From the NCBI RefSeq assembly GCF_036245645.1, contig NZ_BTPE01000010.1, positions 1 through 64,000 on the forward strand: a DNA stretch of 64,000 nt, written 5' to 3'. The notes under the pieces are model-generated. The model did not search any database. It saw only the letters and a program-made list of their open reading frames with translations, and was not told the origin of the DNA. The stretch is from Algoriphagus taiwanensis. GTDB taxonomy: Bacteria > Bacteroidota > Bacteroidia > Cytophagales > Cyclobacteriaceae. Shown in pieces: positions 34,439 to 42,890 of this stretch (position 1 is its first letter; every line of letters begins with the position of its first letter). Both the position numbers and the translations under genes were made by a program.

Positions 34439-36120
34439 CCAATCAAGCCATCATCGACTTAGTGGCGATTTGCGCCAAAAAAGGCATTGAGAACGCCATA
34501 TTATCTCCGGGTTCGCGCTGTGCACCTCTTACCCTCGCTTTTGCCAGACATCCGGAAATCCACGCCCGAACCATCTCTGATGAGCGATCCGCGGCATTTA
34601 TTGCTCTTGGAATGGCTCAGAAACTCAATCAACCTGTAGTACTCGTCTGTACTTCAGGTTCTGCAGCCCTGAACTACTACCCTGCCATCGCTGAGGCTTA
34701 TTTTCAGGAAGTACCTTTACTGGTCCTGACTGCTGACCGACCACCAGAATGGATCGATCAATGGGATGGGCAGACCATTTATCAGCAGGAAGTCTATGGC
34801 AAGCATGTCAAAAAAAGCTTTCAGTTTCCAGATAGTTTGAATTCCCCTGACCAGATTTGGTACGCTCACCGGAAAGTCAATGAAGCAATCAATCTGGCAA
34901 AATCAGGTCCAGCAGGTCCAGTGCATATCAATATTCCGCTACGGGAGCCCTTTTATCCCAAAAAAGGAGAAAGCTTCATTCCTTCTGAAGAATTGCATAT
35001 TGTCCATCCTCATGTGGCTTGCAAGCAGCTATCCCACGACTCGCTAGAGCAGCTCAAGGCAAAACTTGCTCAGGTCAGCCGGATTATGATTATTCCCGGG
35101 CAACAAAAACCCAATCCAAAAATCAAAAAACTGCTCCGGCAGCTGGCTCAACAAAAGAAGGTGGTGACGGTCACAGATACGATATCCAACCTCTCTTTCG
35201 AGGAAAGCATCAGCTTTCATGACCATTGGTTGGGAAATGAAAAAATCTCCCAAGGACTTGCCCCTGACTTGATCTTGACCTTTGGCAAATCCCTTATTTC
35301 CAAACCTCTGAAGCAGTTTTTGAGAAAAAATCCCCTTTCCCATTGGCATATTCAAGCACACGAAGGGGCTAGAGATCCTTTCCAGCATTTGACCAGACAT
35401 CTGGATTGCGACCCACTTTACTTTTTGGAGTGGCTATCTGATCATTTGCAGAGTATGGATGAAGGTTATTATTCCAAATGGCAGTCCCTGGAAATCCAAG
35501 TCAAAGAAAACCTGTCAGAAATTCTTCAAAACTCAGAATTTGGAGAGTATCAAGCACTGCAACAGGTGATAAGGCATATTCCCGAAAACTCAAAAATCCA
35601 CTTGGCCAATTCCATGCCGGTACGCTACATGAATTTTCTGGGAAAAATCAATCAGGAAATCATTTGCAATCGAGGCACAAGTGGTATTGACGGAACGAAC
35701 AGTACCGCGGTGGGCTGTGCTTTCACTACCAAAGAACCTGTCACCATTATCACCGGAGACATGGCTTTCTTCTACGACCGCAATGCCTTTTGGCACAACT
35801 ATTCCTTGGCCAATCTGCGCATCATTCTTCTGAACAACCATGCAGGGGGGATCTTCAGATTGATTGATGGACCGAAGGAGCAACCTGAATTGGAGGAATT
35901 CTTCGAAACTCGTCAGCCCTTAAATGCACAATCTCTTGCCAAGGAGTTTGGATTTGGATATAATTTGGTAACCCAAGCTCAGGAATTGGAAAGCCAAATC
36001 AAGGAGCTATTTGCTCCGGGGATGAAGGCCAAAATCCTTGAAATCCAATCAGAAAGTGCTAAAAACGCTGAAATACTTGCTGTAGTCAAAGAAAAAATAA
36101 AGCTCCTTGTGGAGGAATAA
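34435..36120 (+). CDS. menD: SEPHCHC synthase (2-succinyl-5-enolpyruvyl-6-hydroxy-3-cyclohexene-1-carboxylate synthase)
   Basis: This 561-residue thiamine-diphosphate enzyme joins isochorismate and 2-oxoglutarate. N-terminal ILSPGSRCAPLTLAF and ISDERSAAFIALGMAQ carry the catalytic Glu region, LTADRPPEW follows, and the C-terminal GDMAFFYDRNAFWH region binds the cofactor. Its start is TTG at 34435, overlapping the menF TGA as TTGA; no ATG fits the family start, which begins with NQAIIDLVAICAKKG. The weak start may set a MenF:MenD ratio by reinitiation. MenB and MenE are 12 kb away; MenC and MenA are absent here. Confidence 0.92.
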   Translation: MTNQAIIDLVAICAKKGIENAILSPGSRCAPLTLAFARHPEIHARTISDERSAAFIALGMAQKLNQPVVLVCTSGSAALNYYPAIAEAYFQEVPLLVLTADRPPEWIDQWDGQTIYQQEVYGKHVKKSFQFPDSLNSPDQIWYAHRKVNEAINLAKSGPAGPVHINIPLREPFYPKKGESFIPSEELHIVHPHVACKQLSHDSLEQLKAKLAQVSRIMIIPGQQKPNPKIKKLLRQLAQQKKVVTVTDTISNLSFEESISFHDHWLGNEKISQGLAPDLILTFGKSLISKPLKQFLRKNPLSHWHIQAHEGARDPFQHLTRHLDCDPLYFLEWLSDHLQSMDEGYYSKWQSLEIQVKENLSEILQNSEFGEYQALQQVIRHIPENSKIHLANSMPVRYMNFLGKINQEIICNRGTSGIDGTNSTAVGCAFTTKEPVTIITGDMAFFYDRNAFWHNYSLANLRIILLNNHAGGIFRLIDGPKEQPELEEFFETRQPLNAQSLAKEFGFGYNLVTQAQELESQIKELFAPGMKAKILEIQSESAKNAEILAVVKEKIKLLVEE

Positions 36121-36221
36121 GTACCTTGATTCTCCCCCTCGGATCGGATTCACTCGCCCAGTCTCCGAAAATGTTGGAAATCAATTGATTTTGAACATAT
36201 TTGTTCGACCCAAAATAACTT

Positions 36222-39092
36222 ATGAGAACTTGTTTATCCCTGATCTTATATTTACTTCTATTAGGTAATTGTCTCGCCCAATCTCCGGGTTTGCCTTTTT
36301 CAAAATACTATTCCACCAACGACTACCAAGGAGGAATCCAGAACTTTTCCTTCACTCAGAATGATCTAGGACTAATTTATGTGGCCAATAATTTTGGGCT
36401 TTTGGAATACGACGGGAGTACCTGGAGAAGGTATACCCTTCCTAACAGTACCAAAATCCGGGATGTAGCCATCGATGATTCGGGGACCATTTTTGTAGCA
36501 GGTCAGGCACAGTTTGGGTACTTCAGACCCGATGAAAGCGGAAAGCTGAGCTATTTTTCCCTACTGGAAAAATTACCTCAGGATAAGCAAAACTTGGAAG
36601 AGATTTGGAAAATTCTCTTTATTCAGGATAAAATCGTCTTCTGCACTTTTGACGAGATCTTTGTTTTCAACAAAAATCTGGAACTAGCCCATATTTTAGA
36701 CCTTGAGGGTGACTTTGAGAGTTTTCACATAGCAAACAACAATCTGCTTGTAAACCAAAGCGAAAAAGGATTGCTCTATTTGGAAAATGATCAGCTAGTA
36801 CCTTGGGAAAAGGGGGATTTTTTCAAAGACATGCTAGTGGTAGGCTTTATTTCCCTGACCAAAAACCAGCATCTAGTCTTCACCCGCAACGAAGGCATAT
36901 TCAGCTTTTCTCCTTCCAAAACCGAACCCTGGAGAGCTAACATTCCGGAGAATATCCAAATCAACACAGTCCATCAGCTGAAAAATGGGAACATCGCCAT
37001 CGGAAGCCAAAGAAATGGACTTTTTGTCCTGAGTCCGGAGGGAGAAATTCTGCTGGAGATGAATAAGGAAAACGGGCTGAGGAATAATTCTATCCTATCT
37101 CTTTTTGAAGATGTCTCTGGCAATCTTTGGGTGGGACACAACAATGGAATTACACTCCTCGAGTTGAGCCTTCCCTTCCGATTGATAGATCAGTTTTCAG
37201 GACTTCCAGGCACAGGATATGATGCGTATTTCAAAGAGAATCAGCTTATTTACGGCACCAATTATGGGCTTTTCTCAGAGACTTGGATTGGAAAATCCGG
37301 TTCGGGAGTTTCTTCGGTAGCCGGAGGAATCGGACAAGTCTATCAAATAACTGAAATTCAGAATTTCTTGCTCTCAGCCCAAAACGATGGCGCCTTCCAA
37401 ATCCAAAATGGAAGCGTAAAAGCCATTGATGGGCCCTTGGGAATCTGGAATTTCCAGCCGCTAAAAGATCATCCGAATTTGATTTTGGCGGGGAGTTACA
37501 GTGGTTTCCTGCTTTTCGAAATAGAGAATGGGGCTATTCGGTTTTTGAGAAAATTGAAAGGCTTTGATGAGTCCAGTCGGATTTTCGAGCAGGATAGTAA
37601 CGGAGACATTTGGATGGCTCATGGGTACAAGGGGATCTACAGATTAAGGCTCAACTCTTCGCTGGATTCCCTTGAATTCAAGTTTTATGGCATTGAGTCA
37701 GGTCTTCCCACCACCCTTTTGAATAGCGTCTGGAAGCTAAACAATCAGCTGGTCTTCTCTACAGAATATGGACTGTACCGACACAATCCTGAATCGGACA
37801 GATTGGAATTGGATCCTAATTTCAAACCTTACTTTGAATATGAATTTTCTGCCACAAGTATGGCCGAAGATCCCTTGGGAAATATCTTTTATCTAGGAGA
37901 AAAGGAAGTCGGAGTGCTCGAGCGACAAATCAATGGCTCCTACATCAAAAACAACCAGATTTTCAATAAGATCAAGCCTTTTCTCAATGACGATCTCCAA
38001 AATATCTCTCTGATACGCCCCAATGAGGTCCTATTTGCAGCCAATGAAGGCTTCATTTGGTATAAACTGGATAGAAATTACAGCGCACCCAAGGCCTTCC
38101 CAACCCTGATTCGTTCGGTTTACCTGACCGGAATAGCTGATTCTCTTATCTGGGAGGGAAAGTATATCGCGGAAGAAGAGAATTCGGTCAAAAAAGTACC
38201 CAATATTCCCTACCATAGGGCAAATCTCAGGTTTGAGGCAAGCAATCCCATTCCAAACAATGAAAATACCACCCAATATCAGTTTTGGCTGGAGGGATTG
38301 GAGGACGGATTTGGAGAATGGACTACCAAAAGGGATAAGGCCTACACCAATCTCAGGGAGGGCAATTACACTTTCCATGTCCGCAGCAAGGACATCTATA
38401 GTCAGATTGGGGAAGAAGACCTGTTTGAGTTCAAGGTTCTGCCTCCTTGGTACAGAAGTCCTCTGGCTTACGTGATTTATTCCATTTTGGGCATCATTGC
38501 CTTAGCTTTGGCCTTCAGGTATTTGGACAGAAGAATGAAAAAGGCTGCCGCAAGAATCAAGGCTGCCCAGTCCAAAGTAATCCAGCAGAAAGAAAGTGAT
38601 CTGAAGGATTCCCAGCGGGAAATAGAGAGATTAAAGACTGAAAAGCTAAGATCTGAGATTCTGGTCAAAAACAAGGAATTGGCATCCACCACCATGCACC
38701 TGATCAACAAAAACGGATTTATTGATCAGACCAAAACCCAACTGATGAACATTACCAAGAAGAGCAAGAATCAGGAGGTAAAGGACGAAATCAAAAAAAT
38801 CATCAACAGCATTGAAAAAAACATAGCGGGAGATAAGGATTGGGAACAGTTTGAAATGCATTTTGACGAGGTACATGGCGACTTCATGAACCGGTTCAAG
38901 ACCAAATTCCCTGACCTCAGCCCACAGGAAATTAAGCTGAGCGCTTACCTCAGGATGAACCTGTCTTCCAAAGAAATTGCCAATCTGATGAATATCTCGG
39001 TAAGGGGAGTGGAAATCGCCCGATATCGCCTGCGCAAAAAAATCCATCTTGAGCGCTCGGATAATCTGCAGGAGTTTATTTTGAAATTTTAA
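36222..39092 (+). CDS. Membrane-anchored propeller regulator with C-terminal LuxR-type HTH
   Basis: This 956-residue protein has a signal peptide (LYLLLLGNCLAQ). A long two-component-regulator-type beta-propeller (about 25-670) carries repeats such as LFEDVSGNLWVGHNNGITLL. A Y_Y_Y domain (about 675-745), one membrane helix (about 746-768, SPLAYVIYSILGIIALALAF) and a coiled-coil cytoplasmic part follow. The end (FPDLSPQEIKLSAYLRMNLS, then SKEIANLMNISVRGVEIARY) is a LuxR/GerE helix-turn-helix. It lacks the histidine kinase and receiver of hybrid SusR-like sensors, so ligand binding in the periplasm would signal directly to a tethered DNA-binding domain. Target genes are unknown; no SusCD pair is adjacent. 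Confidence 0.85.
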   Translation: MRTCLSLILYLLLLGNCLAQSPGLPFSKYYSTNDYQGGIQNFSFTQNDLGLIYVANNFGLLEYDGSTWRRYTLPNSTKIRDVAIDDSGTIFVAGQAQFGYFRPDESGKLSYFSLLEKLPQDKQNLEEIWKILFIQDKIVFCTFDEIFVFNKNLELAHILDLEGDFESFHIANNNLLVNQSEKGLLYLENDQLVPWEKGDFFKDMLVVGFISLTKNQHLVFTRNEGIFSFSPSKTEPWRANIPENIQINTVHQLKNGNIAIGSQRNGLFVLSPEGEILLEMNKENGLRNNSILSLFEDVSGNLWVGHNNGITLLELSLPFRLIDQFSGLPGTGYDAYFKENQLIYGTNYGLFSETWIGKSGSGVSSVAGGIGQVYQITEIQNFLLSAQNDGAFQIQNGSVKAIDGPLGIWNFQPLKDHPNLILAGSYSGFLLFEIENGAIRFLRKLKGFDESSRIFEQDSNGDIWMAHGYKGIYRLRLNSSLDSLEFKFYGIESGLPTTLLNSVWKLNNQLVFSTEYGLYRHNPESDRLELDPNFKPYFEYEFSATSMAEDPLGNIFYLGEKEVGVLERQINGSYIKNNQIFNKIKPFLNDDLQNISLIRPNEVLFAANEGFIWYKLDRNYSAPKAFPTLIRSVYLTGIADSLIWEGKYIAEEENSVKKVPNIPYHRANLRFEASNPIPNNENTTQYQFWLEGLEDGFGEWTTKRDKAYTNLREGNYTFHVRSKDIYSQIGEEDLFEFKVLPPWYRSPLAYVIYSILGIIALALAFRYLDRRMKKAAARIKAAQSKVIQQKESDLKDSQREIERLKTEKLRSEILVKNKELASTTMHLINKNGFIDQTKTQLMNITKKSKNQEVKDEIKKIINSIEKNIAGDKDWEQFEMHFDEVHGDFMNRFKTKFPDLSPQEIKLSAYLRMNLSSKEIANLMNISVRGVEIARYRLRKKIHLERSDNLQEFILKF

Positions 39093-39886
39093 ACAGCAGA
39101 AAAAGTAGAATCGGGAGAGTTTCCTCTCCCGATTTTTTGGATGAAGTAAATCATCAATCCGAGTTGACCGATTTCGAAGAAGGTCAGCGGCAATAGCCCA
39201 AACAGTACTCCCACACCGGAGAAAATCAGAATCCCTGCTATCAATCCCAAGGCTCCAATCACTTGGGTGATACCAAACTTCACTCCTTTGTAAGCAAAAT
39301 AACTGGCACCCAAGAATGCATACCCGATTCCAAATACTTCCAGCTTGATCCAATAATAATCCTGGATATTCAGCAAGTCAAAATGAAGAGACAAAAAGTC
39401 CAGGGTGTACATCACCACATTGAATCCGATCATTACCCAAAGCGCGATTTTTAGAATTCTGTTGGGGAAAAACTTTTCCAGGGCCACCAATCCCCCCAAA
39501 AAGCTCACATATGTCAGGAAAGTTGCCAGTTTCACAGCCGTAAATGCCATTTTATTTGCCACAAATCCATCTTCTATCCATTCGTATTCCATTCCGATTT
39601 CATAGAAGGCCATGAAAAAATAAATCAGCCCCGCTGCAAAAGCTAAATAAAGGTAAGTGGGTACTTTGACAGGAAAGCTTTCTTCGCTTTCCAATTGGGA
39701 GGAATGCTCCACCTCCAAAGCATCCAAAATCGCTTTGATGGTATAGCTTCTTGGGGTCACCTCCCCTGCTTCGATCCGCTGAATCGTTCTTACGTTCAGG
39801 TTACATTTTTCGACGAGCTCCTCTTGGGTGAGCCCTTTGGCTTTTCTCCATTCGGAGATCTTCTTGCCTAATTCAGGTTGTTTCAT
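39089..39886 (-). CDS. XRE-family HTH protein with multiple membrane helices
   Basis: This 265-residue protein begins with an HTH_3 domain (LGKKISEWRKAKGLTQEELV, then NVRTIQRIEAGEVTP) over the first 75 residues. Five or six hydrophobic helices follow (for example YLYLAFAAGLIYFFMAFY and VIGALGLIAGILIFSGVGVL). It would be a DNA-binding protein held at the inner membrane. ATG 39886 is taken because the HTH starts there; two upstream Met codons (39913 and 39928) are possible. Its stop overlaps the stop of the propeller regulator by four bases on the opposite strand. Function unknown; regulation by a membrane signal is inference. Confidence 0.78.
   Translation of the reverse strand: MKQPELGKKISEWRKAKGLTQEELVEKCNLNVRTIQRIEAGEVTPRSYTIKAILDALEVEHSSQLESEESFPVKVPTYLYLAFAAGLIYFFMAFYEIGMEYEWIEDGFVANKMAFTAVKLATFLTYVSFLGGLVALEKFFPNRILKIALWVMIGFNVVMYTLDFLSLHFDLLNIQDYYWIKLEVFGIGYAFLGASYFAYKGVKFGITQVIGALGLIAGILIFSGVGVLFGLLPLTFFEIGQLGLMIYFIQKIGRGNSPDSTFSAV
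39109..39138 (+). terminator. Terminator embedded in the 3' coding end of the convergent XRE gene
   Basis: AATCGGGAGAG (39109-39119) pairs perfectly with CTCTCCCGATT (39124-39134), with a four-base loop and TTTT after the stem. It lies 17 bases past the propeller-regulator stop, while the same bases encode the C-terminal RGNSPDS region of the XRE protein on the other strand. Confidence 0.8.
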
Positions 39887-40023
39887 TGTGATAAGTGCGT
39901 TTGATTTAACCATGGCAAGTTGATTCAATTGGAAATTCTTTGGCGCGAAAATGGGGCGGAATTAACCCGACATTTGGACGACATTTACTCAAAAATAGGT
40001 TTTTTGACCAATTGAAGCCTTTT

Positions 40024-40893
40024 TTAGGAAATCAAACTCAATACATTTTTCAAAACAGGGTTTCGATTTTCTGGCTTCCAAATTACCGATAGTTCGGTAA
40101 ACTGAGTTATCACAGGGATTTCCATAAATCGAACAATTAGCTCATAACCCTCTTTCAAAGAAGTAGGCACAATGGCTACTCCCAACCCATTTTCTACCAA
40201 GCGAAAAATAGTCAAGGCATGTACTGATTTGTGTTTGATCTTGGGCGTAAAACCGGCTTCACGACAAATCCCCAAAATCTGCTCATAGTAAAAATTGGAA
40301 TAATCAGATGAGAAAAGGATAAAGGATTCATCGGAAAACTGACCTACACTTTTGAATTGTTCGGACTGAATGGGATGGTCCTTAGGAACGACCAAAGAAA
40401 AGGTGTCCCTGAAAATCGCTTTCATCTCCAAATCCTCAGGCACTGAAGCCAGGCGGACAAATCCCAAGTCCAATTTGTCCTTTTGGATCATTTCCACTTG
40501 GGTCTGATTGCTCAGTTCCTCAAGACTTGTGGTGATTTTTGGAAAATTCGAGCTGAGCTTTTTCAACAAATTCGGAAGTACCTGATTAGATGCCGAACCC
40601 AAAAAACCAATTCTCAACTCCCCTTCTCTTCCGGCAGCAATTTCTGATAGCTGCTGCTTGGTTGTCTCCAAATGGTTCAGCACAAAATCTACTTCCTCTT
40701 TCAGAAAAGCACCGGAGGCGGTCAATTCCACGTGTTTTTTGTCCCGCTCAAAAAGCTGCACACCCAATTCCTCCTCCAATTGCTTGATCTGCCGACTTAG
40801 TCCGGGCTGGGAAATAAAAAGTCGTTCCGCGGCCTTTCGGTAATTCAATTCCTCGGCCACTGCTTGGAAATAACTCAGATGCCTTAATTCCAT
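40024..40893 (-). CDS. LysR-family transcriptional regulator
   Basis: This 289-residue protein has the N-terminal LysR HTH: MELRHLSYFQAVAEELNYRK, then AAERLFISQPGLSRQIKQLE. A linker and a co-inducer-binding domain (about 90-285) follow, with GELRIGFLGSAS opening it and VPTSLKEGYE near the end. ATG 40893 is the family start; the longer frame to 40935 is unlikely. It is divergent from hutH across a 329-base gap full of repeats. The arrangement suggests it controls the hut genes, but this is inference from position; hut regulation in proteobacteria uses HutC instead. Confidence 0.85.
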   Translation of the reverse strand: MELRHLSYFQAVAEELNYRKAAERLFISQPGLSRQIKQLEEELGVQLFERDKKHVELTASGAFLKEEVDFVLNHLETTKQQLSEIAAGREGELRIGFLGSASNQVLPNLLKKLSSNFPKITTSLEELSNQTQVEMIQKDKLDLGFVRLASVPEDLEMKAIFRDTFSLVVPKDHPIQSEQFKSVGQFSDESFILFSSDYSNFYYEQILGICREAGFTPKIKHKSVHALTIFRLVENGLGVAIVPTSLKEGYELIVRFMEIPVITQFTELSVIWKPENRNPVLKNVLSLIS

Positions 40894-40966
40894 TGATGCT
40901 TTTAAATTATCAGTAATTGACAAAATTAGTATCAAAAAGCATCAAACCAAAGGAGTAATTTTACAT

Positions 40967-41018
40967 AACCCTTGAGGTCTTGGAGATAACCTTTGAGGTC
41001 TTCAAGACCTCGAAGGTT
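40967..41018. repeat. GAGGTCTT palindromic repeat with extra half copy
   Basis: AACCTTTGAGGTCTT (40988-41002) and AAGACCTCGAAGGTT (41004-41018) form an inverted repeat with one mismatch and a single-base centre. A further direct half copy, AACCCTTGAGGTCTT, starts near 40967. It lies between the LysR gene and the hutH upstream element. Confidence 0.75.
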
Positions 41019-41049
41019 TGAGTCATTAAAATTTTGAACATCTATTCAA

Positions 41050-41213
41050 AGAGGCTGTCTCATAAATCGTTTCGTTGTCAGCCTGACCCTTCGATTTCGA
41101 GACTCCCGTCTCTCAAGTGCTCAGGGTGACAGGAGTCGAAGGCCGTTTCCAGCTCTCTGGACGACATTTCGACTTCGCTCAATGTGACAAACTTTAATTT
41201 TGAGACAACCTCT
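41050..41213. mobile_element. MITE-like element with terminal inverted repeats, 9 bp upstream of hutH
   Basis: The ends AGAGGCTGTCTCATAA (41050-41065) and TTTTGAGACAACCTCT (41198-41213) are inverted copies with 14 of 16 matches. The 164-bp interior has a partly palindromic core (CCTTCGA near 41097 against TCGAAGG near 41138, with GAGACTCCCGTCTC between) and no coding frame. TCTATT flanks both sides (41041-41046 and 41211-41216), which could be a target duplication or chance. The type resembles the dispersed GAGGCTGTCTCA/CTGAGC-containing repeats of Bacteroidota. It may set the leader or promoter of hutH. Confidence 0.65.
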
Positions 41214-41222
41214 ATTAAGGCC

Positions 41223-42788
41223 ATGAAAACCTTTCATTACGGACAAGACAAACTCACCGCTTCCCAAGCACTTGGATTGGCATCAGGCGTAATCCAAGGA
41301 GTATTCAGCCCAGAAACCATCCAAAAAATCCATGATTCTGCTCAGGCAGTAGAAAAAATAGCCCAAGGAGAAGCCATTGTCTATGGTATCAATACCGGTT
41401 TTGGGCCGCTATGCACCAGTAAAATCTCAGCTGCGGATACCCGTACCCTTCAGGAAAACCTGCTGAAAAGCCATGCTGTGGGAGTGGGCGAACCCGTGGA
41501 CTTGGAAATCTCCAAACTGATGATGGTATTGAAAATCCATGCCTTGTCTCAGGGATTTTCAGGAATTCGATGGGAAACCGTGGAAAGAATCCATTGGATG
41601 CTGGAGAATGATATCGTGCCTTTGGTTCCTATTCAAGGTTCGGTCGGCGCTTCAGGAGATTTGGCACCGCTTTCCCATTTGTTTTTGCCCTTGATTGGTC
41701 TGGGAAAAGTATCCTATCAGGGTTCAATCCAAAAGTCTGGAGCAGTGCTGGAGCAATTGCGTAAAAAGCCCCTTCACCTGGGACCCAAGGAAGGTCTAGC
41801 TCTGATCAACGGCACTCAATTTATGGCTGCTCACGGGGTGAAAGTGGTCCAAAAGCTTCATAACCTTCTGACGCATGCCAGCATCACCGGTGCGATGATG
41901 ATCGAAGGATTGATGGGTTCGGTTAAACCTTTTTCAGCCGACTTGCATCAACTCCGGCCTTACTCTGGAAGCCGGCACGTGGCACAAACCATTCTAAATC
42001 TGTTGAAAGACTCCGAAATTGTCGCTTCCCATTTGCATTGTGCAAGAGTGCAGGACCCCTACTCTCTCAGATGTATGCCACAGGTTCATGGGGCGAGTTG
42101 GAATGCCTATCTCCATCTCAAGGAAATCCTGGAAACAGAAATCAACTCTGTGACTGATAACCCGGTGGTATTTGACGAAACCCATACCATTTCCGGAGGG
42201 CATTTTCACGGTCAACCCATCGCATTGCCCTTGGATTATGCGACCTTGGCCGCCTCTGAAATCGGAAATATTTCAGACCGGAGGATCTACCTTTCTATCG
42301 AAGGAGATACACCCGGTGTTCCCAAGCTGTTGCTTAAGGAAACCGGGCTCAACTCCGGTTTGATGATTCCACAATACACCACAGCAGCCTTAGCTTCTGA
42401 AAACAAAGGACTTTGCTTTCCCGCTTCGGCTGACTCTATTCCCACTTCCCTAGGTCAGGAAGACCATGTCAGCATGGGAAGCATAGGAGCGAGAAAAGCA
42501 TTGAGAGTGATTGAAAACGTGGAAAAAATCCTGGGCATAGAGCTGTTCTATGCCGCACAGGCAATGGATTATCATGCACCCATGAAGTCCGGGAAAATCA
42601 TGACCGCCATATACGAGCGGGTTAGGCAAAGTATAGCACCAGTAGTTTCTGACCGGATCATGTACGAGGATATGGAGACAGCCATTGAATTGGTAAAGAG
42701 TGGAGAGCTAGTGAGCCTAGCCAAAAAGGTGGCCGATCAGGAAGGATTGGCATTCGAAACGGAATGGAGTGAGATTTTTATCTATTAA
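41223..42788 (+). CDS. hutH: Histidine ammonia-lyase
   Basis: This 521-residue enzyme deaminates histidine to urocanate. The MIO-forming Ala-Ser-Gly is in GSVGASGDLAPLSH at residues 143-145, and YGINTGFGPL (about 54-63) and the conserved TDNPVVF and HGQPIALPLDY segments are present. ATG 41223 gives the family start KTFHYGQDKLTASQALGLA; the longer frame from 41184 would run out of the repeat element and is not supported. First gene of the hut run; length is normal for the family. Confidence 0.93.
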   Translation: MKTFHYGQDKLTASQALGLASGVIQGVFSPETIQKIHDSAQAVEKIAQGEAIVYGINTGFGPLCTSKISAADTRTLQENLLKSHAVGVGEPVDLEISKLMMVLKIHALSQGFSGIRWETVERIHWMLENDIVPLVPIQGSVGASGDLAPLSHLFLPLIGLGKVSYQGSIQKSGAVLEQLRKKPLHLGPKEGLALINGTQFMAAHGVKVVQKLHNLLTHASITGAMMIEGLMGSVKPFSADLHQLRPYSGSRHVAQTILNLLKDSEIVASHLHCARVQDPYSLRCMPQVHGASWNAYLHLKEILETEINSVTDNPVVFDETHTISGGHFHGQPIALPLDYATLAASEIGNISDRRIYLSIEGDTPGVPKLLLKETGLNSGLMIPQYTTAALASENKGLCFPASADSIPTSLGQEDHVSMGSIGARKALRVIENVEKILGIELFYAAQAMDYHAPMKSGKIMTAIYERVRQSIAPVVSDRIMYEDMETAIELVKSGELVSLAKKVADQEGLAFETEWSEIFIY

Positions 42789-42792
42789 AATC

Positions 42793-42881
42793 TCCCACAG
42801 ATTGACACAGAAAAAGACTCAGATCTTCACGGATTTTAAATCTGTGGCTATCTGTGGTTTTTTCTGAGAAAATCTGTGGGA
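42793..42881. repeat. Inverted CCACAGATT repeat in the hutH-hutI gap
   Basis: TCCCACAGATT (42793-42803) is the exact reverse complement of AATCTGTGGGA (42871-42881). Inside are further CACAG/CTGTG copies (near 42806, 42841 and 42852), so the 89 bases can fold into a long imperfect hairpin. It starts four bases after the hutH stop and ends nine bases before the hutI ATG. Confidence 0.8.
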
Positions 42882-42890
42882 AACAAAAAC

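Noticed and set aside
38646..39353. 235-codon minus-strand frame across the propeller regulator end and XRE gene end
   Set aside because: It overlaps two well-supported genes in other frames and shows no recognisable domain.
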